This document shows positions 18,524 to 28,207 of a stretch of 64,000 bases of DNA, piece after piece. This DNA comes from Microbacterium lushaniae. Its GTDB lineage: Bacteria; Actinomycetota; Actinomycetes; Actinomycetales; Microbacteriaceae. The notes beneath the pieces were generated by a model. That model had not been told where the DNA came from and did not search any database. It saw only the letters and a list, made by a program, of their open reading frames with translations. Every line of letters begins with the position of its first letter. Within the stretch, counting starts at the first letter, position 1. The translations under genes were made by a program, and so were the position numbers. The stretch spans positions 1,488,001 through 1,552,000 of the forward strand of contig NZ_CP044232.1 in assembly GCF_008727775.1 (NCBI RefSeq), in the 5' to 3' direction.

Positions 18524-18880
18524 CTACCGAGGAGAACGATCGGCCCCGCCGTTTTGGTCCCGCGAAGCTGGGAGCGCGCCGTGACTTCGTCCCCGTGAGG
18601 CATCCATCGCGTCCGCCACGGCGACGAGCACGTGGTCGATCGTGGGAACGCCGTCCGCGCGCATCGTCTCGCCGCCCCCGGGGGCTCGCACGATGACGGT
18701 CGGAGTGGCCCGGATGCCGCGGGACTCGGCGAGGTCGGGCTCGAACGCCACGTCGTGCTCGGTGACGGCGACGTGCGGCAGGAGCCGGCGGACGCGGTCG
18801 AGCACGGCGCGCGTGCGGCGGCAGGCACCGCAGAACGACGTCGAGTACAGCTCGAGCGTCACCGGAAGCTGTGCGGGCAT
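18524..18880 (-). CDS. Thioredoxin/glutaredoxin-like protein
   Basis: 118 aa. One thioredoxin fold: strand '[20 protein letters not shown]' with a CGAC redox motif (C17/C20), then '[27 protein letters not shown]' including the conserved cis-Pro (ATPT). Leading gene of the msr operon, preceded by GGAGGA. It is the likely electron donor to MsrB/MsrA, inferred from gene order. The C-terminal 25 residues are polar and have no clear counterpart. Confidence 0.85.
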   Translation of the reverse strand: MPAQLPVTLELYSTSFCGACRRTRAVLDRVRRLLPHVAVTEHDVAFEPDLAESRGIRATPTVIVRAPGGGETMRADGVPTIDHVLVAVADAMDASRGRSHGALPASRDQNGGADRSPR

Positions 18881-19043
18881 GAGTTCCTCCGTCGTCCGAC
18901 AACGTCCGGGTCGGCACCCGCATTCCGGAAGGCTCCCGCGCGCGGGCCGGCTGTGCGGGGAGGAGATGTCGCCGGCGGAGGACGGAGACGGGCAGATCCA
19001 TCCTCCCGCCGCGACATGCCCTCCGCCCGCGTCGTGTGCCCCG

Positions 19044-19049
19044 TAGCCT
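19044..19049 (+). promoter_or_regulatory. Predicted -10 box, leaderless promoter
   Basis: TAGCCT, 6 nt, then the ATG at 19056 of the Nudix gene. Confidence 0.55.
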
Positions 19050-19055
19050 GGGGGG

Positions 19056-19766
19056 ATGACCGTCGACGACATCGCCCGCGGCGCCCGCGCGCAGTTGGCG
19101 GAACTTGCCCGCGCGGACGCGGGCGTGCAGCCGGCGAGCGGTCTGGGGCGTCCTGCGGCGGTACTCATCCTCTTCGGCGTGCTCGACGAGCGCCCCAGCG
19201 ACCACGACGCGCAGGCGCGGGCGGTGTCGCGCGACCTCGACGTGCTGCTGCTCTCGCGCGCCGCGACGCTGCGCTCCCACCCCGGACAGGTCGCGTTCCC
19301 CGGTGGCCGGATCGACGCCGGCGACGCCGGACCGGTCGCCGCCGCTCTCCGCGAGGCGGAGGAGGAGACCGGGCTCGATCCGTCCGGCGTCGAGGTGCTG
19401 GGGGCCCTGCAGCCCATTCCGCTGGAGTACTCGCGGCACCTGGTCACTCCCGTCCTGGCGTGGTGGCGGCATCCCTCTCCTGTGCGGGTCGTCGACGACG
19501 CGGAGTCGGCCGACGTGTTCCGCGCCCCCGTCGCCGATCTGCTGGATCCCGCCAACCGCGGGGTGACCGTCGCCCGCGCCGAGGGGCGCGAGTGGCGCGC
19601 ACCCGCCTTCCTCGTCCCTCACGCCACCGGCGCGCACCTGGTGTGGGGTTTCACCGGGATGCTGCTGGACGGGCTGTTCGACCGGCTGGGATGGACCGAG
19701 CCGTGGGACCGCTCGCGCGAGCTGCCCCTGCCGGTGCCCGTCGAGCAGCCCGCTGACACCCGCTGA
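19056..19766 (+). CDS. Nudix hydrolase, CoA pyrophosphatase-like
   Basis: 236 aa. The Nudix box is 'GGRIDAGDAGPVAAALREAE' followed by EETGLD (residues ~85-110), with all GX5EX7REUXEEXGU positions present. Upstream 'VLLLSRAATLRSHPGQVAFPGG' matches the CoA pyrophosphatase (NudL/YeaB) subfamily signature. It should hydrolyse CoA or derivatives to 3',5'-ADP and phosphopantetheine. Leaderless-type start. Divergent from the msr operon. Confidence 0.85.
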   Translation: MTVDDIARGARAQLAELARADAGVQPASGLGRPAAVLILFGVLDERPSDHDAQARAVSRDLDVLLLSRAATLRSHPGQVAFPGGRIDAGDAGPVAAALREAEEETGLDPSGVEVLGALQPIPLEYSRHLVTPVLAWWRHPSPVRVVDDAESADVFRAPVADLLDPANRGVTVARAEGREWRAPAFLVPHATGAHLVWGFTGMLLDGLFDRLGWTEPWDRSRELPLPVPVEQPADTR

Positions 19767-19819
19767 GCGATGCCGCAACCTGTTGCGCTCGGTGGGAGCC
19801 CGCCCCGAAACTCTTCGGC

Positions 19820-20209
19820 ATGGCGATTGATCTGACCGAACTCCTCAGGCTCGAGCACGCGGGATGGACCGCCCTGTGCGATGGGTCGGGAGGCGAGTTC
19901 TACGGGGCCGTCATGACCGACGACGGCGTCATGGTGCTCGCCGACGGCTCGGTGCTCGACCGCGACGCCGTCGTGGCGTCGCTGGATGACGCGCCGGCGT
20001 GGTCGGCGTACGAGATCACCGACGAGCGGCTCGTCGGCCTGGGCCCGGACTCGGCGGCGTTCGTGTACCGGGGGCGGGCGTTCCGCGCCTCCGGCGGCCC
20101 GCCCTTCGACGCCGTGATGACGAGCGTCTACGTGCAGGAGGACAGCGGGTGGCGACTCGCGCTGTACCAGCAGACCCCTGTTCCCGGCGAGGAGAGCGTC
20201 GAGCTGTGA
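19820..20209 (+). CDS. DUF4440/NTF2-like protein
   Basis: 129 aa. 'LTELLRLEHAGWTALCDGSGGEFYGAVMTDDGVMVLADG' is the N-terminal helix-strand pattern of the DUF4440/SnoaL-like fold, ending in 'GWRLALYQQTPV'. Function unknown; related proteins are ketosteroid-isomerase-like ligand binders. Same strand as the Nudix gene with a 53-nt gap. Convergent with the DHFR-like gene (10-nt gap). Confidence 0.75.
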   Translation: MAIDLTELLRLEHAGWTALCDGSGGEFYGAVMTDDGVMVLADGSVLDRDAVVASLDDAPAWSAYEITDERLVGLGPDSAAFVYRGRAFRASGGPPFDAVMTSVYVQEDSGWRLALYQQTPVPGEESVEL

Positions 20210-20219
20210 GCCGGCGCGC

Positions 20220-20786
20220 TCACCCCGGCGATGGCACCGGCCGGTAGCGCACGTCGACGGTCACTCGGCCTGCGTCGCCGTTCATGAGCGTGAGCGGGAC
20301 GGGCCGGCCGCCGGGGTTGTCGTAGAGCCGGATACCGTCCCCCAGGAGGACGGGCGCGATGTGGATGTCGATCTCGTCGAGCAGGCCGCGTTCGAGCAGC
20401 TGCCGGCCGATCGAGGGCGAGAGCACCTCGACGTTCTTGCCGCCGGCTGCCGCGCGCGCGATCGCGACGGCCTCGGCCACGTCGCACGAGAGGAACGTGA
20501 CGCCCGCCGACGGCGCCGCATCCTCGGGATGATGCGTCAGCACGAACGTCGCCCCCTGCCAGCGGCCGCCGTACGTCGCCGTCGCGTCGGGGTAGGCCTC
20601 CCATCCGTCACGCCCGCCGAGGACCGCGCCGGTGGTCGAGGTGTACTCGTCGATGAGGCCGGCGCGATCCTTGATCCCGTACATCCACTCCGTCGTGTGC
20701 CCGGGGCCGGCGACGAATCCGTCCAGAGACATCGTGAAGTGCCACAGCACCTTGCCGCCGGCCGTCTGGGGAGCCATGTCCTGCAT
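20220..20786 (-). CDS. Dihydrofolate reductase-family (RibD_C-like) oxidoreductase
   Basis: 188 aa. Pattern 'VLWHFTMSLDGFVAGPGHTTEWM', 'AVLGGRDGWEAY', 'TFVLTHH', then 'EVLSPSIGRQLLERGLLDEIDIHIAPVLLGDGIRLYD', the RibD C-terminal/DHFR-like fold. It should bind NADPH and reduce a pterin- or flavin-like compound, but it is neither FolA nor RibD proper; many such actinobacterial proteins are uncharacterised. Follows poxB by 16 nt and is likely co-transcribed. Confidence 0.85.
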   Translation of the reverse strand: MQDMAPQTAGGKVLWHFTMSLDGFVAGPGHTTEWMYGIKDRAGLIDEYTSTTGAVLGGRDGWEAYPDATATYGGRWQGATFVLTHHPEDAAPSAGVTFLSCDVAEAVAIARAAAGGKNVEVLSPSIGRQLLERGLLDEIDIHIAPVLLGDGIRLYDNPGGRPVPLTLMNGDAGRVTVDVRYRPVPSPG

Positions 20787-20802
20787 CGTCGTGTTCCCTT
20801 CG

Positions 20803-22566
20803 CTACAGCCCCCGCAGGTGCTTGATGTTGCTCTTGGCGGTGTCGACGACTTGGCGGAGGCCCCCGGTCTGCTCCGCGCCGAGGACGAGCTTGGCCATGG
20901 ACAGCCCGAAGCCGGTCACCTGCTGGGCGGAGACGGTTCCCGGCACCGAGAGCGCGTTGGGGTCGGTGACGAGGTCGACCAGCGCCGGGCCGGGGTGGGC
21001 GAGAGCGGTGGCGACCGCGGCATCCAGGTCGGCCGGATCGGTCACGCGCTGCGTGAGGAACCCGAGGCTCCCCGCGAGCGCGGCGAAGTCGACCATCGGG
21101 ACGTCGACGCCGAAATCGGGGTAGCCGTTGACGAGCATCTCGAGCTTCACCAGGCCGAGGGTGGAGTTGTTGAAGACGAACACGTTGATCGGCAGGCGGT
21201 ACGCGGCGGCGGTGATGAGCTCGCCCAGCAGCATCGACAGCCCGCCGTCGCCGGCGATCGCGATCACCTGACGGTCGGGATGGGCCAACTGCGCGCCGAT
21301 GGCCTGGGGTAGCGCGTTGGCCATCGATCCGTGCACGTACGAGCCGAGCAGCCTCCGGTCGCGCGTGGGGGTGACGTAGCGGGCCTGCCAGACGTTGCCC
21401 ATCCCCGTGTCGGCGGTGAAGACCGCGTCGGATGCGGCGGCCCGGTCGATCGCGGTCATGGCGCGTTCGGGATGGATCGGGGTGTCGTCGGAGTCGGTGT
21501 ACACCGCCACCGCGTCCTCGAGAGCCTTCCGGTGCCGCGCGAGCGCGTGGTCGAGGAACGCCCGGTCGGTGCGGGCGGGAAGGAGCTCCTGCAGCGCCGC
21601 AAGGGTGCGGCCGACGTCGCCGTGCACCGGGTGGCGGACGGCGGCGCGGCGGCCCAGGCGCGTGGCATCCGCATCGATCTGCGCGATCGTGACGTGCTCG
21701 CCGTCGGGGAAGAACTGCGCGTACGGGAAGTCGGTGCCCACGAGGAGGAGGAGGTCCGCCTCCTTCATCGCCCAGTCGATCGCGCCGTAGCCGAGCAGGC
21801 CCGACATCCCGACGTCGAACGGGTTGTCGTACTGGATCCACGGCTTCCCGCGCAGGGTGTGCCCCATCGGGGCCTGCAGGTGGTCGGCGAACGCGAGCAC
21901 CTGCTCACGCGCGTGGCGCGCTCCGGCGCCGACGAAGAGCGTGATCTTCTCGGCCTCGGCGATCGCGGCGGCCAGCTTCTCCACGTCCACGGGGTGCGGG
22001 GCGACGCGCCCGGCGCGGACGGGGACGAAGGGCGGCGCGGATCCTGCGGCCTTGTCGGCGGCCAGATCGCCCGGCAGCACGACCACCGCGACCCCCGATC
22101 CGCCGGTGGCGTGGCGGATCGCGGAGTCCACCACGCGCGGGGACTGCTCGGGGGTCGAGACCAGTTCGCAGTAGTTCGAGCATTCGGTGAACAGGCGTTC
22201 GGGGTGCGTCTCCTGGAAGTACCCCGAGCCGATCTCCACCGTCGGGATGTGGCTCGCGATCGCCAGGACCGGCGCACCCGAGCGGTGCGCGTCGTAGAGC
22301 CCGTTGATGAGGTGGAGGTTCCCCGGCCCGCAGCTGCCCGCGCACACGGCCAACTTCCCGGTCAGCTGCGCTTCAGCTGCCGCGGCGAAGGCGGCGGCCT
22401 CCTCGTTGCGCACGTGGATCCAGTCGATGCCGCCGTCGGCGGAACCGCCGGTGCGGCGCACGGCGTCGACGATCGGGTTGAGCGAGTCGCCGACGATGCC
22501 GTAGATGCGCGTGACCCCCGCATCCTGGAGCTGCTGGATCAGTTGTTCGGCGACGTTCTGTGCCAC
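20803..22566 (-). CDS. poxB: Pyruvate dehydrogenase (quinone), ThDP-dependent
   Basis: 587 aa, typical PoxB length. N-terminal ThDP pyrimidine domain with the catalytic Glu region 'VRNEEAAAFAAAAEAQL' and 'CAGSCGPGNLHLINGLYDAHRSGAPVLAI'; central FAD-type domain; C-terminal ThDP-binding motif 'GDGGLSMLLGELITAAAYRL..NVFVFNN'. It oxidises pyruvate to acetate and CO2 and passes electrons to menaquinone at the membrane. GTG start at 22566 preceded by AAGGG. Divergent from a PPOX-class gene across a 313-nt region with an inverted repeat. Confidence 0.92.
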   Translation of the reverse strand: MAQNVAEQLIQQLQDAGVTRIYGIVGDSLNPIVDAVRRTGGSADGGIDWIHVRNEEAAAFAAAAEAQLTGKLAVCAGSCGPGNLHLINGLYDAHRSGAPVLAIASHIPTVEIGSGYFQETHPERLFTECSNYCELVSTPEQSPRVVDSAIRHATGGSGVAVVVLPGDLAADKAAGSAPPFVPVRAGRVAPHPVDVEKLAAAIAEAEKITLFVGAGARHAREQVLAFADHLQAPMGHTLRGKPWIQYDNPFDVGMSGLLGYGAIDWAMKEADLLLLVGTDFPYAQFFPDGEHVTIAQIDADATRLGRRAAVRHPVHGDVGRTLAALQELLPARTDRAFLDHALARHRKALEDAVAVYTDSDDTPIHPERAMTAIDRAAASDAVFTADTGMGNVWQARYVTPTRDRRLLGSYVHGSMANALPQAIGAQLAHPDRQVIAIAGDGGLSMLLGELITAAAYRLPINVFVFNNSTLGLVKLEMLVNGYPDFGVDVPMVDFAALAGSLGFLTQRVTDPADLDAAVATALAHPGPALVDLVTDPNALSVPGTVSAQQVTGFGLSMAKLVLGAEQTGGLRQVVDTAKSNIKHLRGL

Positions 22567-22879
22567 GGTGGCCCTTCCCTGCGTGCGCGGCGCGCTCGCA
22601 GCACCCAGTCTTCGTGCCGTGCGCGCCGACGTCCAGGGCTTGCCGGGGCACCGCTGCCGTATCCGCATCGTGCCCGAAAACAGGAGGATCGCCGGAATCA
22701 GGACGGATGGGGCCGGATCGGGCCTGATTCGGGCAGATCTCCTGAACTGGGGAACGCGGCGGCGCAACCTGCGCCGCGCCTTCCTCCGCCGCACGGATCA
22801 CGCCGGATGTCAACGCCTCGTGGCGGACGGTGCGCGCGGGTTTGCATGGACGGATCCGATCCTCGAAAGGAAGGCTCCC
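22567..22879. other. 313-nt intergenic region between divergent poxB and PPOX genes
   Basis: No convincing gene. It should hold the promoters of both flanking units. Its only clear structure is an imperfect 22-nt inverted repeat at 22681-22744. Confidence 0.7.
22681..22744. promoter_or_regulatory. Long imperfect inverted repeat in the poxB upstream region
   Basis: Left arm 22681-22702 and right arm 22723-22744 (22 nt each) match at 17 of 22 positions, including CAGGAG at the outer ends and GAATCAGG at the inner ends, with a 20-nt spacer. It could be an operator for a dimeric regulator or a hairpin in the poxB leader; no regulator family is recognised. Confidence 0.5.
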
Positions 22880-23362
22880 ATGACCGCCGATACCGCCGAA
22901 CTGACCAAGCTGAACGAACTGCTGAAGGGTTTCCGTTTCGCGATGGTGACCACCCGCACCGCGGAGGGCAAGCTCGTGGCCCATCCGCTGACGGTGCAGG
23001 AGACGGAGTTCGACGGCGACCTCTGGTTCGTCATCAGCCGCCAGGCCTCCGCCGTGGAGCACATCCGCCTCGACCCCACCGTGGGCGTCTCGTTCAGCAG
23101 CAACGACTCGTGGCTGTCGCTGTCGGGCACCGCGCACGTCGTGGAAGACGACGCGAAACTGCGCGAGGAATGGAACGCGGGGCTGGAGGCGTGGTTCCCG
23201 GAGGGGCCGGAAGACCCGAACGTCGTGCTGCTGAAGATCGACGCCGACAGCGCGGAGTACTGGGACAGCCCGGGCGGCCGGGTGGCGAGTCTCCTCGCGT
23301 TCGTCAAGCACAAGGTCACCGGTGACCGCATGGAAGGCGAGAACGAGAAGATCGACCTGTGA
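22880..23362 (+). CDS. Pyridoxamine 5'-phosphate oxidase-family general stress protein
   Basis: 160 aa split-barrel flavoprotein fold. 'RFAMVTTRTAEGKLVAHPLTVQE', 'DLWFVISRQASAVEHIR', 'VGVSFSSNDSWLSLSGTAHVVED' and 'WFPEGPEDPNVVLLKI' match the general stress protein 26 (PPOX_2) type, which binds FMN or F420. Preceded by GGAAGG. First gene of a two-gene unit with an SDR (gap 40 nt). Confidence 0.88.
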   Translation: MTADTAELTKLNELLKGFRFAMVTTRTAEGKLVAHPLTVQETEFDGDLWFVISRQASAVEHIRLDPTVGVSFSSNDSWLSLSGTAHVVEDDAKLREEWNAGLEAWFPEGPEDPNVVLLKIDADSAEYWDSPGGRVASLLAFVKHKVTGDRMEGENEKIDL

Positions 23363-23402
23363 CGCCGGGCGCGCGTCGCCCCGCCTCGGCGGAGGGGGCG
23401 GC

Positions 23403-24233
23403 ATGCCACGCACCGTCGTGATCACCGGTGCCAGCGACGGGATCGGGGCCGCGTCGGCGCGCCAGCTGCGCGAAGCCGGCGAGCAGGTCGTCGTGGTGGG
23501 GCGCGACCCGGACAAGACCCGGGCCGTGGCGGAGGCGATCGATGCGCCCTGGCACGTGGCCGACTACAGCGATCTGTCGCAGGTGCGCGACCTGGCCGCG
23601 GTGCTGGCGGAGACATATCCCCGGATCGACGTGCTGGCCAACAACGCCGGCGGAATCTTCGGAGACCGCACGGTGACGCGGGATGGGTTCGAACTGACCT
23701 TCCAGGTGAACCATCTGGCCGGGTTCCTGCTCACGAACCTGCTGATGGAGCGGCTGCAGGAGAGCTCGGCGACCGTCATCCAGACCTCCAGCGTGGCCGC
23801 GCGCCGGTTCTCGCGCTTCGACATCGACGACCTGCAGGGGGAACGGCGCTACTCCGCGGGCGCGGCGTACGGCAACGCCAAGCTCGCCGACATCCTGTTC
23901 ACGAAGGAGCTGCACCGCCGCTACGGGGATGCCGGGATCCACGCGGTGGCGTTCCACCCCGGCGCCATCGCCAGCGGTTTCGCTGCCGCATCCACCGGAG
24001 CGTGGCGCTTCCTCTACACGAATCCGGTGATGAAGCGCGTGTTGACCTCGGTCGAGGTCGGCGGGTCGCGGCTGACCTGGCTCGCGATGGGCAAACCGGG
24101 CGTGGACTGGCAGCCGGGGGAGTACTACGCGAACAACCGCGTCGCTCGGACCAGTCGACTCGCCGACGATCCCGCCCTCGCGAAGATGCTGTGGGATCGC
24201 AGCGTCGCCATGCTGCAGGTAACGGAAGGATAA
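23403..24233 (+). CDS. Short-chain dehydrogenase/reductase
   Basis: 276 aa classical or retinol-dehydrogenase-like SDR: cofactor motif 'VVITGASDGIGAASARQL' (TGxxxGIG), 'LANNAGG', catalytic Ser in 'VIQTSSVAARRF', and the Tyr-Lys pair in 'AYGNAKLADILF' (YxxxK). The extended C-terminus resembles WW-domain oxidoreductase-type SDRs. Substrate unknown. GGAGG ribosome binding site just upstream. Confidence 0.88.
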   Translation: MPRTVVITGASDGIGAASARQLREAGEQVVVVGRDPDKTRAVAEAIDAPWHVADYSDLSQVRDLAAVLAETYPRIDVLANNAGGIFGDRTVTRDGFELTFQVNHLAGFLLTNLLMERLQESSATVIQTSSVAARRFSRFDIDDLQGERRYSAGAAYGNAKLADILFTKELHRRYGDAGIHAVAFHPGAIASGFAAASTGAWRFLYTNPVMKRVLTSVEVGGSRLTWLAMGKPGVDWQPGEYYANNRVARTSRLADDPALAKMLWDRSVAMLQVTEG

Positions 24234-24339
24234 CGACTGCGGCGAGGATCGCGTGCGGATTCGTCCCACGTCATGGCGGAAATCCGCCTCGTGCGACGGT
24301 TGCGGGGGTGGGCTTCGGTGTCCAGGATGAGGGCGTTGG

Positions 24340-24358
24340 TAAGGGTAGCCTCACCTAC
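24340..24358 (+). promoter_or_regulatory. Predicted DtxR/IdeR iron box overlapping the -10 of the siderophore operon
   Basis: TAAGGGTAGCCTCACCTAC agrees with the DtxR/IdeR consensus TTAGGTTAGGCTAACCTAA at 14 of 19 positions. The hexamer TAGCCT (24346-24351) inside it is a -10 box 7 nt before the ATG at 24359, so Fe2+-loaded repressor would block polymerase directly. Confidence 0.75.
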
Positions 24359-25399
<1,041 letters not shown>

Positions 25400-25412
25400 C
25401 CCTGCTCCGCCG

Positions 25413-26429
25413 GTGTGGAGAGGACGCGGTCCGCTGATCCGTCGTCCGACCCTGCTGATCGTCGCGGGGGTGGTGTGTGTCACCGCCCTCGCGACGGTCT
25501 CGCTGTTCGTGGGCGTCGCCGAGCTGGATGCCTTCATCCTCCTGGCCAGCCGGGTTCCGCGCACCGTCGCCCTCATCCTCGCCGGCGCGGCCTTCGCGAT
25601 CACGGGCCTGATCATGCAGCTGCTCACGCGCAACCGGTTCGTCGAGCCGGGCACGACCGGCGCGACGGATGCCGCGAGCCTCGCGCTTCTCGCCGTCCTG
25701 CTCACCACGCCCGGCCTGCCGCTGTGGGCGAAGGCGATCGTGGCGTCCCTGGGTGCGCTGGCCGGGGTGGCCGGCTTCCTCGCGCTGGTCCGCCGCATCC
25801 CGTCGCGATCGAGCGTCCTGGTGCCGGTGGTGGGCCTCCTCTACGGCGCCGTCATCGGAGCGGTCACCACCTTCATCGCCCACCGCACCGACGCGCTGCA
25901 GGAGCTGCTCAGCTGGGGAGTGGGCGATTTCTCGGCGGTCCTGCGCGGCCGCTACGAGATCCTCTTCCTCGCCGCGGCGGCGGCGGGGATCGCGTGGTTC
26001 GCCGCCGACCGGTTCACTCTCGCCGGCCTCGGCGAAGACACCGCCCGGGGGCTCGGGCTGCACACCCGCGGCGTGCTGGCGCTCGGGGTGAGCATCATCG
26101 CCGTCGTGACCGGCATCCTCATGGTCGTCACCGGCACCCTGCCCTTCCTGGGGCTGATCGCGCCCAACATCGTCAGCCGCCTGATCGGCGACAACATGAG
26201 GCGCGCCGTGCCGCTGGTGGCCCTTCTCGGCGCCGCGCTCGTGCTGCTGTGCGACATCATCGGGCGCGTCGTGCGGTTCCCCTACGAGCTGCCGATCTCC
26301 GTCGTCATGGGCGTGGTCGGCGGTGTCGTGTTCCTGTGGATGCTGCTGGGAACGGCCCGCCCGGCCGACACGGCCGGCGCCCGCCGGCGGCGCGCTCCCG
26401 CGCCCCTTCGCCGCGAGGCCGTGCGATGA
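25413..26429 (+). CDS. FecCD-family siderophore ABC permease (first)
   Basis: 338 aa, about 9-10 transmembrane helices. 'SRVPRTVALILAGAAFAITGLIMQLLTRNRFVEPGTTGATDAAS' is the FecCD N-terminal signature; 'LPFLGLIAPNIVSRLIGDN' is the coupling loop to the ATPase. It forms the membrane channel with the next gene. The GTG at 25413 lies 14 nt after the binding-protein stop; the start is uncertain since the only strong SD-like sequence (GGAGAGGA) lies just inside the frame. Confidence 0.9.
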   Translation: MWRGRGPLIRRPTLLIVAGVVCVTALATVSLFVGVAELDAFILLASRVPRTVALILAGAAFAITGLIMQLLTRNRFVEPGTTGATDAASLALLAVLLTTPGLPLWAKAIVASLGALAGVAGFLALVRRIPSRSSVLVPVVGLLYGAVIGAVTTFIAHRTDALQELLSWGVGDFSAVLRGRYEILFLAAAAAGIAWFAADRFTLAGLGEDTARGLGLHTRGVLALGVSIIAVVTGILMVVTGTLPFLGLIAPNIVSRLIGDNMRRAVPLVALLGAALVLLCDIIGRVVRFPYELPISVVMGVVGGVVFLWMLLGTARPADTAGARRRRAPAPLRREAVR

Positions 26430-27412
26430 CCGCGGTTCTGCCGGCCCGGCGAGGGAACCGGCGGTGGACGAGCGGACCGTGGCGCGTGGCGCTGCTGGTG
26501 CTGCTGGCGGTGGGGGTGACCGGCATCTACGTGTTCACCGACCTCCCCGGCGCATGGGAGTACGCGCTGGGGCTCCGCGGCCGCACCGTCGCGGGCATGG
26601 CTCTCGCGGCCACCGCGGTGGGCGTTGCGACCGTGCTGTTCCAGACGATCACCGCCAACCGCATCCTCACCCCCGGGATCATGGGGTTCGACGCGGTGTT
26701 CCTCGCCATCCAGGTGGTCACCGCCTTCGTGCTGGGCCCCACCGTGCTGCTGGCGGCGCCCCCGCTGGCCTCATGGCTCGTCGAGCTCGTGCTCATGAGC
26801 GTCGTGGTCGTCCTCCTGTACGGATGGCTCTTCCAGCGGCGCCGGCTCGACCTGCACGTGATCGTGCTGGTCGGCCTCGTCCTGGGAGTGCTGTTCCGCT
26901 CGGTCACCGCGTTCCTGCAGCGCCTCCTCGACCCCGACACCTTCGCGATCGTGCAGGACCTCGTCTTCGCGAGCTTCACCGCCGTCGAACGCGAACTCCT
27001 CGCGCCCACCGCGGTGCTCGTGGTGTGCGCGCTGGTGTCGCTGTGGCCCATCCGCCGTGCGCTGGATGTCATGGCGCTGGGCGAGGACCGCGCGGTCTCG
27101 CTCGGGGTCGACCACCGCCGCACCGTCATGCACGTCGTGGTGGTGGTCGCGGTGCTCGTGGCCGCCTCGACCGCGCTCGTGGGCCCGGTGACCTTCTTCG
27201 GGCTGCTGGTGGCCAACCTCGCCTACTCGGCCGTCGGTCACCGGCACTCCCGCAGCATCCCGGCGACGATCGCGATCGGAGTGGTCGCCCTCATCGGCGG
27301 CCAGCTGATCCTGGACCGCCTGCTCGGCTTCGGCACCGAACTGCCCGTCGTGATCGAGTTCGTCGGCGGGCTGTTCTTCCTCCTCCTCGTCCTCACCGGA
27401 AGGGCCCGCTGA
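26426..27412 (+). CDS. FecCD-family siderophore ABC permease (second)
   Basis: 328 aa with many hydrophobic helices. 'RGRTVAGMALAATAVGVATVLFQTITANRILTPGIMGFDA' and 'GPVTFFGLLVANLAYSAVGHRH' match the permease family, as in YclO/CeuC-type second subunits. The ATG overlaps the first permease's stop by 4 nt. Together the two should form a heterodimeric ferri-siderophore permease. Confidence 0.9.
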   Translation: MTAVLPARRGNRRWTSGPWRVALLVLLAVGVTGIYVFTDLPGAWEYALGLRGRTVAGMALAATAVGVATVLFQTITANRILTPGIMGFDAVFLAIQVVTAFVLGPTVLLAAPPLASWLVELVLMSVVVVLLYGWLFQRRRLDLHVIVLVGLVLGVLFRSVTAFLQRLLDPDTFAIVQDLVFASFTAVERELLAPTAVLVVCALVSLWPIRRALDVMALGEDRAVSLGVDHRRTVMHVVVVVAVLVAASTALVGPVTFFGLLVANLAYSAVGHRHSRSIPATIAIGVVALIGGQLILDRLLGFGTELPVVIEFVGGLFFLLLVLTGRAR

Positions 27413-27413
27413 C

Positions 27414-28166
27414 ATGATCTCCACCACATCCGTCGTCAAGCGCCACGGCGCACTCGTCGCCGTGGACGACGTCACCGTCGACATCGGAACGGGGCTGACC
27501 GCGATCATCGGACCCAACGGCGCCGGCAAATCCACCCTGCTGGCCGCGATCGGCCGGCTGATCGGCACCGACGGGGGAGCCATCACGATCGACGGACGCG
27601 ACGTCGCGACGACGCGCTCGCGCGAGATCGCCCGACGGCTGGCGATCCTCCGGCAGGACAACCACCTCGCGATCCGGCTCAGCGTCGAAGACCTCGTCGC
27701 CTACGGCCGCTTCCCCCACGGCGGATCGGGGCGTTCGCCGCAGGATCGCGTGCACGTCGAGTCGGCGATCGAGCTGCTGGATCTGCAGGCGGTGCGCACG
27801 CGCTTCCTCGACGAGCTCTCCGGTGGCCAGCGCCAGCGCGCGTTCGTGGCGATGGCCCTCGCGCAGGACACCGACCATCTGCTGCTGGACGAGCCGCTCA
27901 ACAACCTCGACCCCCGGCACGGCGTGACCCTCATGAAGCTCATGCGCCGCCTGGCCTCCGAGCGCGACATGACGATCGTCGTCGTGCTGCACGACATCAA
28001 CGTCGCCGCCCGGTACGCCGATGACATCGTGGCGATGCGCGACGGCGCGGTCGTCCACCACGGACCTGTCGACGAGGTCATCACCGCCGAGCGGCTCGAG
28101 GCGCTCTACGACACCCCCGCGCACGTCGCCGAGCTGGATGGACGGCGGGTCGTCCTGTGGGAATGA
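27414..28166 (+). CDS. Iron-siderophore ABC transporter ATP-binding protein
   Basis: 250 aa, FepC-like. Walker A 'GPNGAGKST' (~34-42), Q-loop 'LRQDNHLAI', signature 'LSGGQRQRAFVAMALAQ', Walker B 'HLLLDEPLNNLD', switch His in 'VVLHDINVAARYAD'. ATG at 27414, 1 nt after the second permease. It powers uptake through the two FecCD subunits. Confidence 0.93.
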   Translation: MISTTSVVKRHGALVAVDDVTVDIGTGLTAIIGPNGAGKSTLLAAIGRLIGTDGGAITIDGRDVATTRSREIARRLAILRQDNHLAIRLSVEDLVAYGRFPHGGSGRSPQDRVHVESAIELLDLQAVRTRFLDELSGGQRQRAFVAMALAQDTDHLLLDEPLNNLDPRHGVTLMKLMRRLASERDMTIVVVLHDINVAARYADDIVAMRDGAVVHHGPVDEVITAERLEALYDTPAHVAELDGRRVVLWE

Positions 28167-28207
28167 CCGGCGACGCTGGGCCAGGATCAGAAGATGAGGA
28201 AGAGATC

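Noticed and set aside
20207..20222. Small inverted repeat covering both stops of convergent genes
   Set aside because: TGA facing TCA is self-complementary at any pair of convergent TGA stops, and the 5-bp stem adds little. The same holds at 2286-2307.
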